A DNA stretch of 64,000 bases, taken from contig OY744467.1 of the NCBI GenBank assembly GCA_963556145.1, positions 3,782,001 to 3,846,000 of the forward strand, given 5' to 3'. The position numbers and the translations under genes are program-made. Under the pieces are notes generated by a model, which saw nothing but the letters and a program-made list of their open reading frames with translations, did no database searches and was not told where the DNA came from. This document shows, in pieces, positions 10,713 to 22,334 of the stretch. Numbering within the stretch: the stretch's first letter is position 1; the number at the start of each line of letters is the position of its first letter. The DNA is from Hygrocybe punicea (taxonomy: Eukaryota; Basidiomycota; Agaricomycetes; Agaricales; Hygrophoraceae).

Positions 10713-12724
10713 GCGTACAGGTCCTCAATTGACTGTGTGGATGGCATTTCCTGTCTACGTTGGCTTGGTGGCTCTGTGTCCGTCACGTTCGTGGGTGCTT
10801 GTCTCGCTGGCGGGGTGATGATGTATGCTGGACCCGTCAACAGTTCGTCTCCCCATCCTCCTGGTGTGGACGTCGGCCCAGGTTGTGTTCTCCAGATGTT
10901 GTCCAGGGTCTGTTGTGATGTCCTATTGCTACCCTGCCCTCCCTGACTTGCGCCGTGTTGCATTGACAGCGTTCGGAAGCCTGCTCCCCTTGTAAATCCA
11001 TGTCCCGAGTCTTGATTTTGTGCTGTCTTGGGGCCGCCTCAACCCATACTCCATCCCTGTCTGTTTCGAGTCTCTATGTTATATCCACCTTTTAAACTGT
11101 CGTGTGTGCCCCCTTCCCGTGGTCATTGTTCCTGTCTCCGTCCATCATTTCTCCACGCTTGGTCAAAGTTGCCCATTCGAGTGCCACCCTCATCTGCACG
11201 TCCCCATGTCCTGGGTTCATTTGTTGGAAACAGCCTATACTTCGCCTCCATGTTATACTCACTCATTTTCTTTACTCTTTCCTGGAATACCCTGCAGTTC
11301 CAGTCCACTGCACTGTGTCCCGTTTCTTTGCAGTTGATGCATTTGAGGGGTGTCCCTCCTTCCACTGCACAGTTGCGGTCGGATGTGCGATGCATTCCGG
11401 CGCACCTCGCGCATACATTGTGTATCGATTTGCACTCCTTTGCAATGTGTCCGAAGCCTTGACATTTCATACATCGACGTGGCTCTTGTAGTAGCTTCCT
11501 AGTCTGGCATTGTTTCCCTTCGATATACACTCCATATTCCAGAATGTGATTCGCAGTTTCCCGTGACGCAAGACCCAATATGAGAAACGTGTATTGCTGC
11601 CCTTCCACACGCAGATGTGCAGGTTTCAGCCATCTCGCTTCGCATATTGACATCTTCAGCAGTGCGCTATCTTGTTCAATTTTTTCGAGGGCCGCTTGTC
11701 TCTCTGGGTCGAGTGTTGTAGGGACATATTCCACTACTACTTGGCATAGCCCTGCCATCATCACGGACGCCCCGCCAAATTGGGATATGAATTCTTTCAT
11801 GACATCGCTCCTGCACATGTATCATGCTGCCTCCGTGGTGTTCAGTGAGTATATAATCGCGCCCGCCTGGGTACATCGTGCTCCAACGAATGTCATACCA
11901 TCTGGCTTGTCCGCCGCCATAATTCCCATCATGTCTAGTGCGAGCTTAGCCTTTTTGACCAGTTCTCTCTCAGTTAGCATTCCGAGCGTATCGTTCACTG
12001 ATTTTGGGTCTTTCTTGACTATAATCTGTCTGTCGACGATGTCTCCTCTTGAGATGGATGCTGCGTGTTCTGGGGGTATTGGTATGTGCATTCTGGCAGT
12101 GTTGGCGTATGATGTTGGCATTCCATTTCTGTTGTCGAGTTCCCGTGTTTCCCCGTCCTGGGCCGTCTGGAGTTGTAGCGCCACTGCCTTTGCCTCCTCC
12201 AGGCTCGATGTGACGCGATCGACGTCCGCGCGCAACTCCTCCATAGTTTTGGTTATTGACACCGCTGAGTTTCTTAGCGCCAGCTCGCATACCCCCATCT
12301 TGTCTTGTGTTTGCTCCATGCTTTCTGTAACTTGCGCTATCCTTGAGAAGACGGGATCCTCCAATTTGTTACATATTGTCTCAGCAATATTCCCTGCTAC
12401 ATCTTCCGTTCGAATGCTTTCCAGTATGAAGGCTACCGCTCTCAGGACGTTTGTGCATGATCTCGGCATTCTGGTCGTTGCGGCCGCCACTCTTAGTACG
12501 GCAATCGCTAGGGTCTGTGGAGTTATGGGCTCTCCGTTGATGATGTATGCCTCGTGTTCGAGTAGTATTTTTCCCTCCTCTGCATTGTGAACATCTGATG
12601 ATATACTACTTTCCTTGATTACTTCTGCTCTCGTGGGTCTCCGTGTCATATCCATACTGTCTGTATTTTCTGCTGGTCGTATTTGGCTTGGTGTTAGAGT
12701 ACCTGACTTGCCTTTTGGTGGCAT
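10713..12724 (-). pseudogene. LINE ORF1, gag-like with zinc knuckles (broken)
   Basis: Starts MPPKGKSGTLTPSQ at 12724 and runs open to a TGA at 11822-11824; the same frame resumes at once (YMCRSDVMKEF), so one in-frame TGA splits it. Downstream are three cysteine knuckles (CMKCQGFGHIAKEC, CARCAGMHRTSDRNC, CINCKETGHSAVDWNC) within 11123-11500, as in nucleic-acid-binding LINE ORF1 proteins. Further frame changes follow from about 11120 to 10700 in a low-complexity C-terminal tail. It overlaps the start of ORF2, as in the intact copy. Confidence 0.82.
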
Positions 12725-12982
12725 TTCTCTCAGGAACTATGGGATTTTGTTTTGTTTAGCTTGTGTGTGTGTCCTCACAGTACGATGTCCAGTGTTCCCC
12801 AATGAAATAATAGTTTGTGCAATCTATATTTTCCGTTTTTTGTGCACCGGCCACCACTCGATCCATCTGGGGTCCCAGTCGGGGTGCCGCATGGTAGCTA
12901 GTCCAGATAACTGCCTTGTTATCTAATAACAACTGACATAAGATAACTGTATTGTTATCTCATATAACTATCATCACTAGGT

Positions 12983-13544
12983 TCAACCTATAACCCCACT
13001 AGCAAGTGAGTAAGTACTTTGAGTTGAAACAAGGACAAATCCACCCTTGCCGAACAACAAGGTAATTTCCTGATCAAAGTCGCACTCTGGAAACCCTTGG
13101 TGAGGAATTGTTTTTCTAAGAAACACTCCCCATGAACAACATAGGTTGAATCCTTCTTCGGCAATTGACTGGTACAATGCACGTTGCGTCGCTAATATTC
13201 CGAGCTTCCCCCCTGGATTCCTTTACCAAGGTTAGCTGCTTCCACATCTCACTCACCATGTGTGCACCAATGATATGTATCATTTCCATATCACTAATTG
13301 CGAGCTCGATCCGCGTCCTTGTCTTGGCGTTTCTGCTGCGCCATTTCTTCATTGCCTTGGATTCCTCTGATGTTGGATGGGATGCGTCCACCAGGACAGG
13401 GGCCTTTGATTCCACATTGATGTATGTCTCTAACCCAAGATCCCAAAGCATGGCTAACATCCATCTCTTCCACGGCATCCAATTGTTTCCCTTCAATAAC
13501 TCAATCCAGTAGGATCCCAATGTGTACGTGACTTCGTCCATCAT
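12983..13544 (-). pseudogene. Ty1/Copia gag fragment
   Basis: Translation from 13544 (MMDEVTYTLGSYWIELL) has the Copia gag pattern: a tryptophan-rich entry (WMPWKRWMLAML), W..RNAK...I, then IIGAHMVSEMWKQL. A frameshift near 13180 carries the reading into LYQSIAEEGFNL and onward to about 12983, where similarity ends. No protease, integrase or RT follows, so this is a 5' remnant, cut off near the LINE boundary. Confidence 0.72.
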
Positions 13545-13630
13545 AGTCAGCTAGTATATGAGGTGGTAATGCAATGTTCGGAGGTGTGTGATCGTGTTTC
13601 CGTTAAAGCCGTTCAGGGCTCATAACCTAT
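13545..13630 (-). other. Copia leader and primer-binding site
   Basis: Immediately after the LTR (minus sense) comes ATAGGTTATGAGCCCTG, placed like the initiator-Met tRNA primer-binding site of Copia elements and similar to its TGGTATCAGAGCC form. The short leader then leads into gag. Confidence 0.6.
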
Positions 13631-13869
13631 TGGAATATATAGTTGCAGTGGTTGTTGACCGCTAACTTATTTTATGTGGAATGAATTATATTTACCTCTC
13701 TCTGAGAGGGCTTTTATACTGCTAGCTAAACCTACTAGAAGTTTCTTGTGGTGAGTAGAATACATGCTGCGCTTCAGCATTATTCATTGGACAGGTGGGT
13801 TTGAGTTCCGGGGTCATGTGATATGGATTACTAATCCTTTCCGTGACTGTTCGGCCACTATTCCCAACA
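13631..13869 (-). repeat. Copia 5' LTR
   Basis: A 239-bp unit which in minus sense starts TGTTGGGAATAGTGG and ends ATATATTCCA, with TG...CA termini and the Copia-typical TGTTGG start. It is followed directly by a primer-binding-like site and gag. The partner LTR is not in the window; the downstream part has been lost. Confidence 0.7.
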
Positions 13870-13904
13870 TTGATCAGGTATCTATATCATTCTATACCAA
13901 AACA

Positions 13905-14032
13905 TAGTCTCGTCCCCAGACATTCTGAGTACACGTGATATGGCCCGGTGTATCCGATCAGAGTGTCAAATATTTTTGTCACGGTGTAGCTCAGAATGTC
14001 TGGTGTACTTCGATACAGTGGGTGTAGATAAG
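13905..14032. repeat. Left terminal inverted repeat
   Basis: Inverted match to 25570-25688, strongest over 13999-14032 (33 of 34 bases). It lies about 250 bp upstream of the DUF6589 reading frame and probably holds its promoter. Confidence 0.75.
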
Positions 14033-14283
14033 TAATGATGTAATAGTATCATGTAGATAACCTACCTTATCTTTCCAAAGTTATTCCGCTCCCCCTCGCT
14101 TCAGAACACCCTTTGTGCTAGCTGAAGCCCTCTCGGAGCCCTCTGACTACCTCTGAATCAATTATGAAAAGGCCTGGTCCCTTGCAAACACGTCCCTGAC
14201 ATGAGTCTGTCTCCGATCCACACCAGCGCCAGACACAATCTTACCAAGAGTTCCTGGACCGTGCTGGGGATTTATCTCTGAGG
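14033..14283. other. Leader of the DUF6589 gene
   Basis: Non-coding between the TIR and the first recognised DUF6589 frame. A short upstream exon could be hidden here; I could not place one. Confidence 0.4.
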
Positions 14284-16395
14284 GTGCTGGCTGTTCTGGA
14301 TTTCATGGAGACTCAAAACCTGAATTTACCACGGTTTCTGTGGGCTGTGAGCTGGAATGATGATGACTTGATCAAGCATTCTAATGTATGCTTTGCTCGG
14401 ACTGCTCTCATGGTTAGCGACCAGCTACTGGCGATCTTGAAGAACTGGCACTGCCCCCCTCATGCTCATGGTCTGGGAACAAGGACTAAGGCAGCCCGGA
14501 AGGCCATGACTGACTGGGCCCTCAATATGATCTGTGATACAATTGACGAAGAGATACAAACTATCAAGGAAGTGATGTCCCTGCCACTGGAGGACCTGTC
14601 TGAAGAGGCTTTGCTATCTATTTCCTGGGGTAACCTCATCTTGGAGGTCCAGGAACTGGCACCAACTCTGTGGAAACTTTTTCATCACGCCGCATGGACA
14701 GCCAAGCAAGATCTCCACAATACAATGAAAAGTCCTGATGCTGTATGCTCTGCGCTTACCATTCTGATGGCTGAATAAATGTAATCATTCAGGTTATCCT
14801 TACTATGGTCTCTATGTGTTCGCTTTCTCATTCCCATCATCACAACAAGGTCCCGAAGCTCCTGACAATCTACTTCAAGAGTTGTGGTCTTGCAGCAAAA
14901 GCTTTTGATACGCTACATGCTTTGGGCCTCACCATGAGCCAGAAATGGGCTTATGATACTATAGATCAACTTTCTGAACAGGTCCAGAATGACATGCTGG
15001 CCAACATCAACAATTATTGCTGGTTCGGGACACATGACAATATCAACCTACCGTTCAAAGTCTATGAGCAAAGGCTTGAAAATCAAAGCAATTTTGACAG
15101 TGGGACAGCAGCTACTGTTGTTGTCATCAAGGATCCTGCTGCTGCTTGTATATGACCTGACTATGCAACATTCCAGTGCCAATGAGCACTTGGCGCCAAC
15201 AACCCCATTTGCTACAAAGATCTACTCAAGCTGGAGCAAGCTGCCACCCCTTGAGTCTGGCAGCAAGCTGTCTTCCATGTTCTGTCTTTTTTACTTGGCT
15301 CACCTGACTTTGATTTTGCGACGTACAAACACAAGAAGGACAAACGACTCCAGCCTCCTTCTCCCCATCATCAACTCCCAATCAGCCCCACAACACACCA
15401 TAACAGAATATATGTTGAACACTGTTCATATCGAAGAGGCATCTTATGAGGGAAACAATTGTGTCCTCAAAGAATGGTGGTGACAACTTGGATTCACTTC
15501 CGAAGAACAACTCAAGGAGCTTGGTATGAAGTGGGTTCTGGTCTGGGTAGGTGACCAGCTCACAGTTGTGTGCATCCGTGGGCTCCAAAAGTTTTGCTGT
15601 ATGGACCTGAACTTGTTCGAATGACTCTCCTTCATCAAGACAGTCTCTGGCTGGTTTCACGCCCAGATCACTCTGGAGGCGTCATTACATAGCCAATACT
15701 ACGGTTCTCATGGCAGCTTTGGACTCCTACATGCTTTTGATCTTCTGAAGTGGAAAGGACTCCACGCACCTACTGTACAAGGTGATTTTCATTACCAGTT
15801 CCGAGACGCTCTGTACCAGATTGCCGAAGCACACTTCCGAGACCTCTGGTGCAAGGTCAGTGGAGTAGACAATCTAAAAGACTTACGACATCAAAATCAA
15901 TTGGAACTTCACGAAATCGCTGTCAATATTGTGAATGACTATGCTTCTAAGAATGCCTTATGACAAATGGCTGCACAGCGATCTCCAGACGAACTCCAAC
16001 ATCAAACAACCCAATTCCTATGCGACATACTTAATTACCTCAAATTTGATGATGCTATCAAGGTTGGCGATGTTGGTCGCATACAAGATATCCTTCCATG
16101 ACTCCTCTTTCACTTCGCTGGTGGAAAAAACAAGAACTACACTATAGAGATGCTCAAACTGCTTCAGGGATTACAACGAGAGTGGCCAGATGACCTAAAG
16201 TTGGTACTTGTTGTCGATTTTTGCCTTATTGATATTTTCTTCCAGGAGTTTTATTATTCAATATTGCTGGCTGGTGAATACAACGGGAAAACGCGATGGC
16301 TTCCTGCCGATTGACCTGCTGCAAGAGCACAACGTCAAGGATATCAAGGTGTGTTCAATCCTAGGTGCCATATGATTGACATTTTACCCACTGAC
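14284..16395 (+). pseudogene. DUF6589-family protein, 5' part (broken)
   Basis: The product resembles the basidiomycete DUF6589 family: an opening helical region (FMETQNLNLPRFLWAVSW), then HNKVPKLLTIYFKSCGL, the core TMSQKWAYDTIDQLSEQ, RPDYATFQCQ-like and WVLVWVGDQLT blocks, and the conserved tail (AIKVGDVGRIQDILP, LLFHFAGGKNKNYTIEMLKLLQGL). In-frame TGA codons lie at 15153, 15183, 15252, 15481, 15622, 15961 and 16099, each readable as decayed CGA, and the frame shifts near 15430. The family is highly repeated in agaricomycetes; its function is unknown to me. The last intron ends just before the LINE insertion. Confidence 0.75.
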
Positions 16396-16408
16396 AGTAC
16401 AGGTACAC
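16396..16408. repeat. LINE target-site duplication, left copy
   Basis: AGTACAGGTACAC at 16396-16408 recurs after the poly(A) at 22811-22822 (plus the preceding A, which is ambiguous with the tail). The perfect match marks a recent insertion at the start of a DUF6589 exon. Confidence 0.95.
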
Positions 16409-16562
16409 GGAGGTTCTTGTTCCTAAACCGCGTGGCACCCCTACTGGGACCCCGAAAAAGGAGCTCTGCGTATACAGGGCTATAGGCCTGCTATCCACAC
16501 TTCCCCATCCCAAATCTCCCCCTAAGTTTATCCATAAGCCCACCCCTAACAAAATCACAGAG

Positions 16563-18406
16563 ATGAGCCTCCGTAATTGGGCCACCCCCATCGCCGGCAC
16601 CTCGAAATCCAAAAAAGGCAAACAACCGCAAGCCAATACATCAACCCCCCAACCCACCAGAACCACCAGAACCTCGTCCAACATAGAAAACAACATCCCC
16701 AGCATCATTCTGGAAACCACTGAACCGGACACCCTCCAAGAAGCAGTCGACCACCTCCTCACCAACTCCCTCCTCCCCCCCGATCACGACTACAGTATAC
16801 CTACATTCACTGGAATCCTCTGACAACTGGCAGCTTCGGACAGCATTCACACCCTTCCCACAACGGCCACTACCCTCCGATCCATAGCCATAGCCTTAGA
16901 CTCAATAGATTTCGCCGCAAAATCTGACATACTCGCCAACTCCGTCGCCTCCGCCCTCAAATCTCAAACGGATGACATCCACGCATCAATCAAAATAGCT
17001 ATGGCTCCCATTCTAGATAGCATTTCTTCTAAAATCACTGACCTCCAATCTTGCCTTCTAGAAACGAGAGATCAACTCCAACAATCCACGGCGAGCCTCG
17101 TCAAAACCTCCACCTCGATCGAATCCACCACCTCCTCATACAAGGATGCAGTCCTCGCTCAAACTACACGGGCCCCCCTCAGCAACATAGACCCCCATAT
17201 CAAAGTGAAGGAACAACTACAAGCACGGCAAATCCTTCTCGACGTAAACGACTCCCCGGAAACCAAAAAAGCCCTGGACATCAGCCTCTCAAAACTCACG
17301 GAAAAGGCCAATCACGTGCCTAGCTCCACGACACCACCGTCCAACTACAATTCATGGCCACCACGAAGCTCAGAAACGGAGGCATACTACTAGAAGCGAA
17401 TTCCGACCAAATCCCCACCTGGTTACAAGACAACACCCGGCTCACCACATTCCTATCTACCTTCGGTCACGGAGCCTCCGTTAAGAGGCGAACTTACACT
17501 ATCATAGCTTACTTTGTCCCACTCATCTTCGATCCAGACGTGCCCGATCACCTCAGGGAAATTGAGGAAACCAACGAACTCCCCCCGCACTCCATCATCC
17601 GCGCAAACTGGATCAAACCGAAAGAACGTCGCTCAGCAAACCAGACATGCGGTCCCGCCATATTCTCCCTGGACTCACCCGACACCGCTAATCTAGTTCT
17701 TTCCAAAGGTTTCTTTGTATGCCACAAGAGAATCAACACCGGCAAATGCAAAAAGGAACCCCTCCGCTGCCTCCGTTGCCATCAATGGAACCATACCGCA
17801 TCCCGCTGTCCAGCCGACTTCGACACATGCGGCACTTGTGGCAACCAACACAGAACGTCGAACTGTTGCAACAAAAATCAACCCTTCTGTACGCCCTGCA
17901 AACAAAAGGGTCACACCACATGGGACCGTAACTGCCCCTCTTTCCTACTAAAATGCAAAGAAACAGATGCCCGCAACCCCGAAAACTTACTACCTTTCTA
18001 CCCCACAGCCGAGCCATGGACCCAAAACCCCTCTCATCCCTATGCCCCCACACCATCCTCCGTTAACGCCCGACCACCACACACAATTCCGCCCAGACTA
18101 CACTCCCCATTCCCCCTCCCCCTGCTGTCCCCAGCTTCCTGCCACTACTCTCCACCCCCCTCCATCTTCGACCAGCCTCCTCCCCCCTCGATCCGAAATC
18201 GTCGTAACGGATCCAGACCCCCCCTACGCCAATCCACTCTAAATATCACCAACCCGCCTCTCAGCCAAAACACCGCCCCCTCCGCCCCTCTTTCCTGGTT
18301 CGACGACACAACGCCTCTCCCCCCCCTTCCCCCCACCCCCATACCCCCCAACGACATCCACGCAATCAGCATACCTCCTCCCACAGCACCGTCGCCTCAT
18401 GCCTGA
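16563..18406 (+). pseudogene. LINE ORF1, gag-like with zinc knuckles (nearly intact)
   Basis: Starts MSLRNWATPIAGTSK at 16563. One TGA (16821-16823) breaks it, the same frame then continuing to about 17345, where a one-base frameshift leads into the frame that ends at 18406. The C-terminal part holds three CCHC-type knuckles (CLRCHQWNHTASRC, CGTCGNQHRTSNC, CTPCKQKGHTTWDRNC) and a proline-rich tail. Such proteins bind the element RNA. The final TGA overlaps the ORF2 start: ATGCCTGA at 18399-18406 serves both, which suggests stop-restart translation of ORF2. With only two lesions, this copy was disabled recently or moved by help from another copy. Confidence 0.85.
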
Positions 18407-21400
18407 ACAACCTGCTCCGCATCCTGTACACTTAAACATCTGGCAGATTAACCTCAACAAATCAGCGAAAGCACACTGGGACCTCATCAATTCCATGATA
18501 CACACCAAATGCGACCTCCTTCTACTACAAGAACCATACTTCGACTATTACGGCAACACCAAAGCCACCCACAATTGGAGAGTAATCTACCCTTCTGACC
18601 GTCTCACTTCCAACACGCCAGTCCATTCCGTCATCCTAGTCAACGTCAGACTTAACACAAACTCGTGGGAACAAATAAACATCCACGGCTCCAACGACCT
18701 TACGGGCATTCGCGTCAAAGGACCCCTAGGCAACCTCGCCCTCTTCAACATCTACAACGATTGCCTCCATTCCAACACCCTTGATACTCTGCACCTATTC
18801 GCCAGGACACATGAAGCATCCTTACATCGTCGCGAGAACGACCACATGTTTTGGTGTGGCGACTTCAACAGACATCACCCACTCTGGGACGAGGAACGTA
18901 ACCACCATCTTTTCACCGCCAACGCCCTCGCCCAAGCCCGTCACCTCATAGAAGCTACTGCTGACTGTGATATAACGATGGCACTACCTAAGGACCTACC
19001 CACCCTCGAATCCATGGTCACAAAAAACTGGACCAGAACCGATAACGTGTTCTGCACAGCGAAATCCACCCACCTCATTTCCGTCTGCGACACCAAACCA
19101 GAACTTCGGCCCACAGGCACTGACCACATCCCCATCCTAACTGCCATTGCTCTCCCCCCCCAGATAAAAACCAACCCCCCTACACGCAACTTCCGCCTAG
19201 TCAATTGGGACAACTTCAGGGATCAACTCAACACCCACCTGTCTCACCTTCCCCCGCCCACACAAATCACCTCACAGATACAGCTCGACAATGCCATTTC
19301 AGGCCTCACTACGGCCATACAATCATCCATCGAGTTTGCGATTCCCCTTTCGGCCCCCTGTCCCCATTCAAAGCGTTGGTGGACCCCACACCTGAACCAG
19401 CTTAAACGAAACAAAAACAGGCTAAGTCGTCTATCATACAAATTTCGCCTAGACAACACTCACCCAAGCCATAAAGAACATAAAACGGCACGTAATCACT
19501 ATGGTGCCGAAATCCTAAAAGCCAAAGAAAGACACTGGGCCGCATTTCTCGATGACGCTAAGGACCACAACATTTGGACCATAAACAAATGCATATCGAA
19601 TCCCATAAGCGACTACCCCAGAGGAGACGGCGGCAAATCAGCCATCCCCACTTTAGAGTACACCCTCCCAAGCGGCCTGACAGCATACGCCACTTCCAAC
19701 GAGGATAAAAGCCTCGCTATAGCTAAATCATTCTTTCCCCCGCCACCCTCACACTCCTCCGTGCCACCCAATTATAACTACCCTCCCCGCATACCGTTCA
19801 CAGTGGAAATATCCCGTGATCAGATCAAAGAACACATCGGCAAGGTCCAACCCCACAAGGTACCAGGCCCAGACAGCATCCCTAATATCGTACTAAAAGA
19901 ATCAGCCGATCTACTCGTCGATCGCATCCACCCCATCTTCAATGCGATACTCCGCCTCAAAATCTACCACGACCCGTGGAAAGATTCCATCACCAGGGCG
20001 CTACGTAAACCGGGCAAACCCAGATACGATATACCCAAAGCATACCGTCCCATAGTTCTACTCAACACCCTCCCGAAACTGCTGACTTCTATCGCTGCAG
20101 AAATCATCTCCCACATGGTAGATGAACACCATCTCCTGCCTGCCCACCACTTTGGAGGTCGACCGGGCCACACCACGACAGACTCGATGCACGTTCTAAT
20201 TCACCGCATCAAACACGCCTGGCGCAACAAACGAGTCGCGGCAATCCTATTTGTAGATATCGAATGTGCCTTCCCCAACGCAGTAACGGACCGACTACTC
20301 CACAACATGCGCAAGAGAAAGATACCCGAACATCTTGTCTGTCTAGTCGGCAACCTCCTCAAGGATCACACCACGCGCCTCACCTTCGACGACTACATCT
20401 CCGACCCTATCCTCCTCGCCAATGGCATAGGACAAGGGGACCCGATTTCGATTATTATATACCTCTTCTACAACGCTGACCTAATCGAAATCCCCACAGG
20501 TCGCCAGGAACTGGCAGTAGCCTTCGTCGACGATGTAGCTTACTACGTAGAGGGCAAGGACTTCGCTGAAACCAACCAAATCCTCAAGAAGCTCATGTCG
20601 AAACCTGGGGGAGCATATTCATGGTCCAAAGAGCACAATTCCAAATTCGAAATCAGCAAATTCGCACTAATAGACTTTTCACAGCGCACCGATACGCCAA
20701 GACCACCACTAATCCTAAACAACACAGCCATCTCGCCAGTCAAGTCTCACCGCTTCCTCGGCATCATCTTGGACCAGCACCTTCGCTGGCACGAACAACG
20801 GGAAAATGCCATCGCGAAGACTACCAAATGGCTACACCTCTTCCGAAGAATCGCACGTCCCAAATCCGGCATACCCAGAAAACTCATGCGTCAACTTTAC
20901 ACCTCAGTGGCAATCCCAAAGATGATATATGCCGCAGACGTTTGGTACACACTGGTACATAGAATCGCCAATAACGCTCACAGACACGGGTCAGTAAGAG
21001 CGATGCGGGAACTAACCAAGACCCAACACATAGCATCGATACCCATCACTGGGGCCCTCAGAACGACACCCAACGACCTCCTCGACCTCCACGCCGGCCT
21101 GCTCCCTGTAGACCTCCTCATGCACAAAGCATGCCACAGATCAATCATCCGACTATCGACATTACCTATCTCACACCCGCTTCACAACCCACTTAGAAAA
21201 TGCGCCAGACACTTAGTCGCCAAACACAGATCCCCACTCCACACTCTCACCCACCTCTTTGACATCAACCCTGACCACATAGAACCCATCCGTTTCCCCA
21301 CTTCCTCCTCCCATCACCCCCCAGCCTTCAATGCAATTATCCCCCCTTCCAGAGAAGAATCCATCACATTCCACAACATCGATGACGCCGACATCAAGAT

Positions 21401-22334
21401 ATACTCTGATGGCTCGACCCTCGACGATGGCGTAGGGGCAGCAGCTGTACTGTACCGCACTGGAAGATCCCGGCCTAAAGTCCTCCATTACCACCTGGGC
21501 TCCAGCACGGACCACCACAATGTCGAAGCAGAAAACGTAGCCAGCCTACTTGCCCTACAGTTGCTTAGCCGCGAATCTCGTTTACGCTCCACCTCCATAT
21601 ACATCGACTGTCAGCCCACCATAAACGCGCTAATCACACCCTACACGAAATCCGGGCAACACATCCTCGACACCTCCCGTGCCCTCGCGCGGCGCCTGGT
21701 CGACACTAATCAACACCTCACCATCACTCTCAGATGGATCTCGGGGCACGAAGGGGTAGTTGGGAATGAGAGAGCCGACTCCGAAGCTAAGAAAGCAGCG
21801 AGAAACGACCCCAGTCCACGTCGTACATTACCGGTCGCCCTCCGCAGCGGCACCCTCCCTTCTAACACATCGGCCATCAAACTCACATTCAGCAGACACC
21901 TCACAAACCTCTGGCGTGAGGAATGGCACCAGTCACCACGCTTCGTACGCTTCTCCCGCATTGACCCTGACTTCCCTTTACGCAATTTCCTTAAATCCGC
22001 TGACAATCTAACACGACCGCAGACAAGCCTCCTCACCCAGCTACGCACTAACCACATCCCCCTTAATGCTTACCTACACAGAATCAACAGATCCGACACC
22101 AACGCCTGCCCCAAATGCGAAATGGCCATCGAGACCGTCCAGCACTTCCTCTTCGAATGTCCTGCCTACTTCCACGCGCGGCACAAGCTCACCAACACAC
22201 TCAGGAACCAAGCCTGTTCTCTCTCACACCTCCTCAACGACCCCAGAGGCATTCAAGAACTCATCAAATTCATACGAAGCACAGGACGATTAAAAGCCTC
22301 ATTCGGTGACCTCACCTCCCCCATGCTCACATAA
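18399..22334 (+). CDS. LINE ORF2: endonuclease, reverse transcriptase, RNase H
   Basis: 1311 aa, uninterrupted. Domains: APE endonuclease at about 8-250 (QEPYFD, WCGDFNRHHPLWD, TDHIPI), reverse transcriptase at about 480-750 with the A motif FVDIECAFPN, B motif GIGQGDPIS and C motif AFVDDVAYY (FVDD in place of the usual YxDD), RNase H at about 1000-1130 (YSDGSTLDDG, EAENVASLLAL, YIDCQ, GHEGVVGNERADSEA) and a C-terminal CCHC finger (CPKCEMAIETVQHFLFEC). It nicks target DNA and copies its own RNA at the nick. The start overlaps the ORF1 stop. All catalytic residues appear present, so the enzyme may be active. Confidence 0.95.
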   Translation: MPEQPAPHPVHLNIWQINLNKSAKAHWDLINSMIHTKCDLLLLQEPYFDYYGNTKATHNWRVIYPSDRLTSNTPVHSVILVNVRLNTNSWEQINIHGSNDLTGIRVKGPLGNLALFNIYNDCLHSNTLDTLHLFARTHEASLHRRENDHMFWCGDFNRHHPLWDEERNHHLFTANALAQARHLIEATADCDITMALPKDLPTLESMVTKNWTRTDNVFCTAKSTHLISVCDTKPELRPTGTDHIPILTAIALPPQIKTNPPTRNFRLVNWDNFRDQLNTHLSHLPPPTQITSQIQLDNAISGLTTAIQSSIEFAIPLSAPCPHSKRWWTPHLNQLKRNKNRLSRLSYKFRLDNTHPSHKEHKTARNHYGAEILKAKERHWAAFLDDAKDHNIWTINKCISNPISDYPRGDGGKSAIPTLEYTLPSGLTAYATSNEDKSLAIAKSFFPPPPSHSSVPPNYNYPPRIPFTVEISRDQIKEHIGKVQPHKVPGPDSIPNIVLKESADLLVDRIHPIFNAILRLKIYHDPWKDSITRALRKPGKPRYDIPKAYRPIVLLNTLPKLLTSIAAEIISHMVDEHHLLPAHHFGGRPGHTTTDSMHVLIHRIKHAWRNKRVAAILFVDIECAFPNAVTDRLLHNMRKRKIPEHLVCLVGNLLKDHTTRLTFDDYISDPILLANGIGQGDPISIIIYLFYNADLIEIPTGRQELAVAFVDDVAYYVEGKDFAETNQILKKLMSKPGGAYSWSKEHNSKFEISKFALIDFSQRTDTPRPPLILNNTAISPVKSHRFLGIILDQHLRWHEQRENAIAKTTKWLHLFRRIARPKSGIPRKLMRQLYTSVAIPKMIYAADVWYTLVHRIANNAHRHGSVRAMRELTKTQHIASIPITGALRTTPNDLLDLHAGLLPVDLLMHKACHRSIIRLSTLPISHPLHNPLRKCARHLVAKHRSPLHTLTHLFDINPDHIEPIRFPTSSSHHPPAFNAIIPPSREESITFHNIDDADIKIYSDGSTLDDGVGAAAVLYRTGRSRPKVLHYHLGSSTDHHNVEAENVASLLALQLLSRESRLRSTSIYIDCQPTINALITPYTKSGQHILDTSRALARRLVDTNQHLTITLRWISGHEGVVGNERADSEAKKAARNDPSPRRTLPVALRSGTLPSNTSAIKLTFSRHLTNLWREEWHQSPRFVRFSRIDPDFPLRNFLKSADNLTRPQTSLLTQLRTNHIPLNAYLHRINRSDTNACPKCEMAIETVQHFLFECPAYFHARHKLTNTLRNQACSLSHLLNDPRGIQELIKFIRSTGRLKASFGDLTSPMLT

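Larger units (their letters stand above)
9659..12905 (-). mobile_element. Degenerate LINE, 5' part
   Basis: 5' portion of the LINE interrupted at 2906-9658. The first bases of its untranslated leader (minus sense near 12890) resemble the leader of the intact LINE at 16420-16460 (both contain a GCACCCC...CTGGGACCCC block), which places the 5' end near 12905. It holds ORF1 and the endonuclease half of ORF2. Confidence 0.85.
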
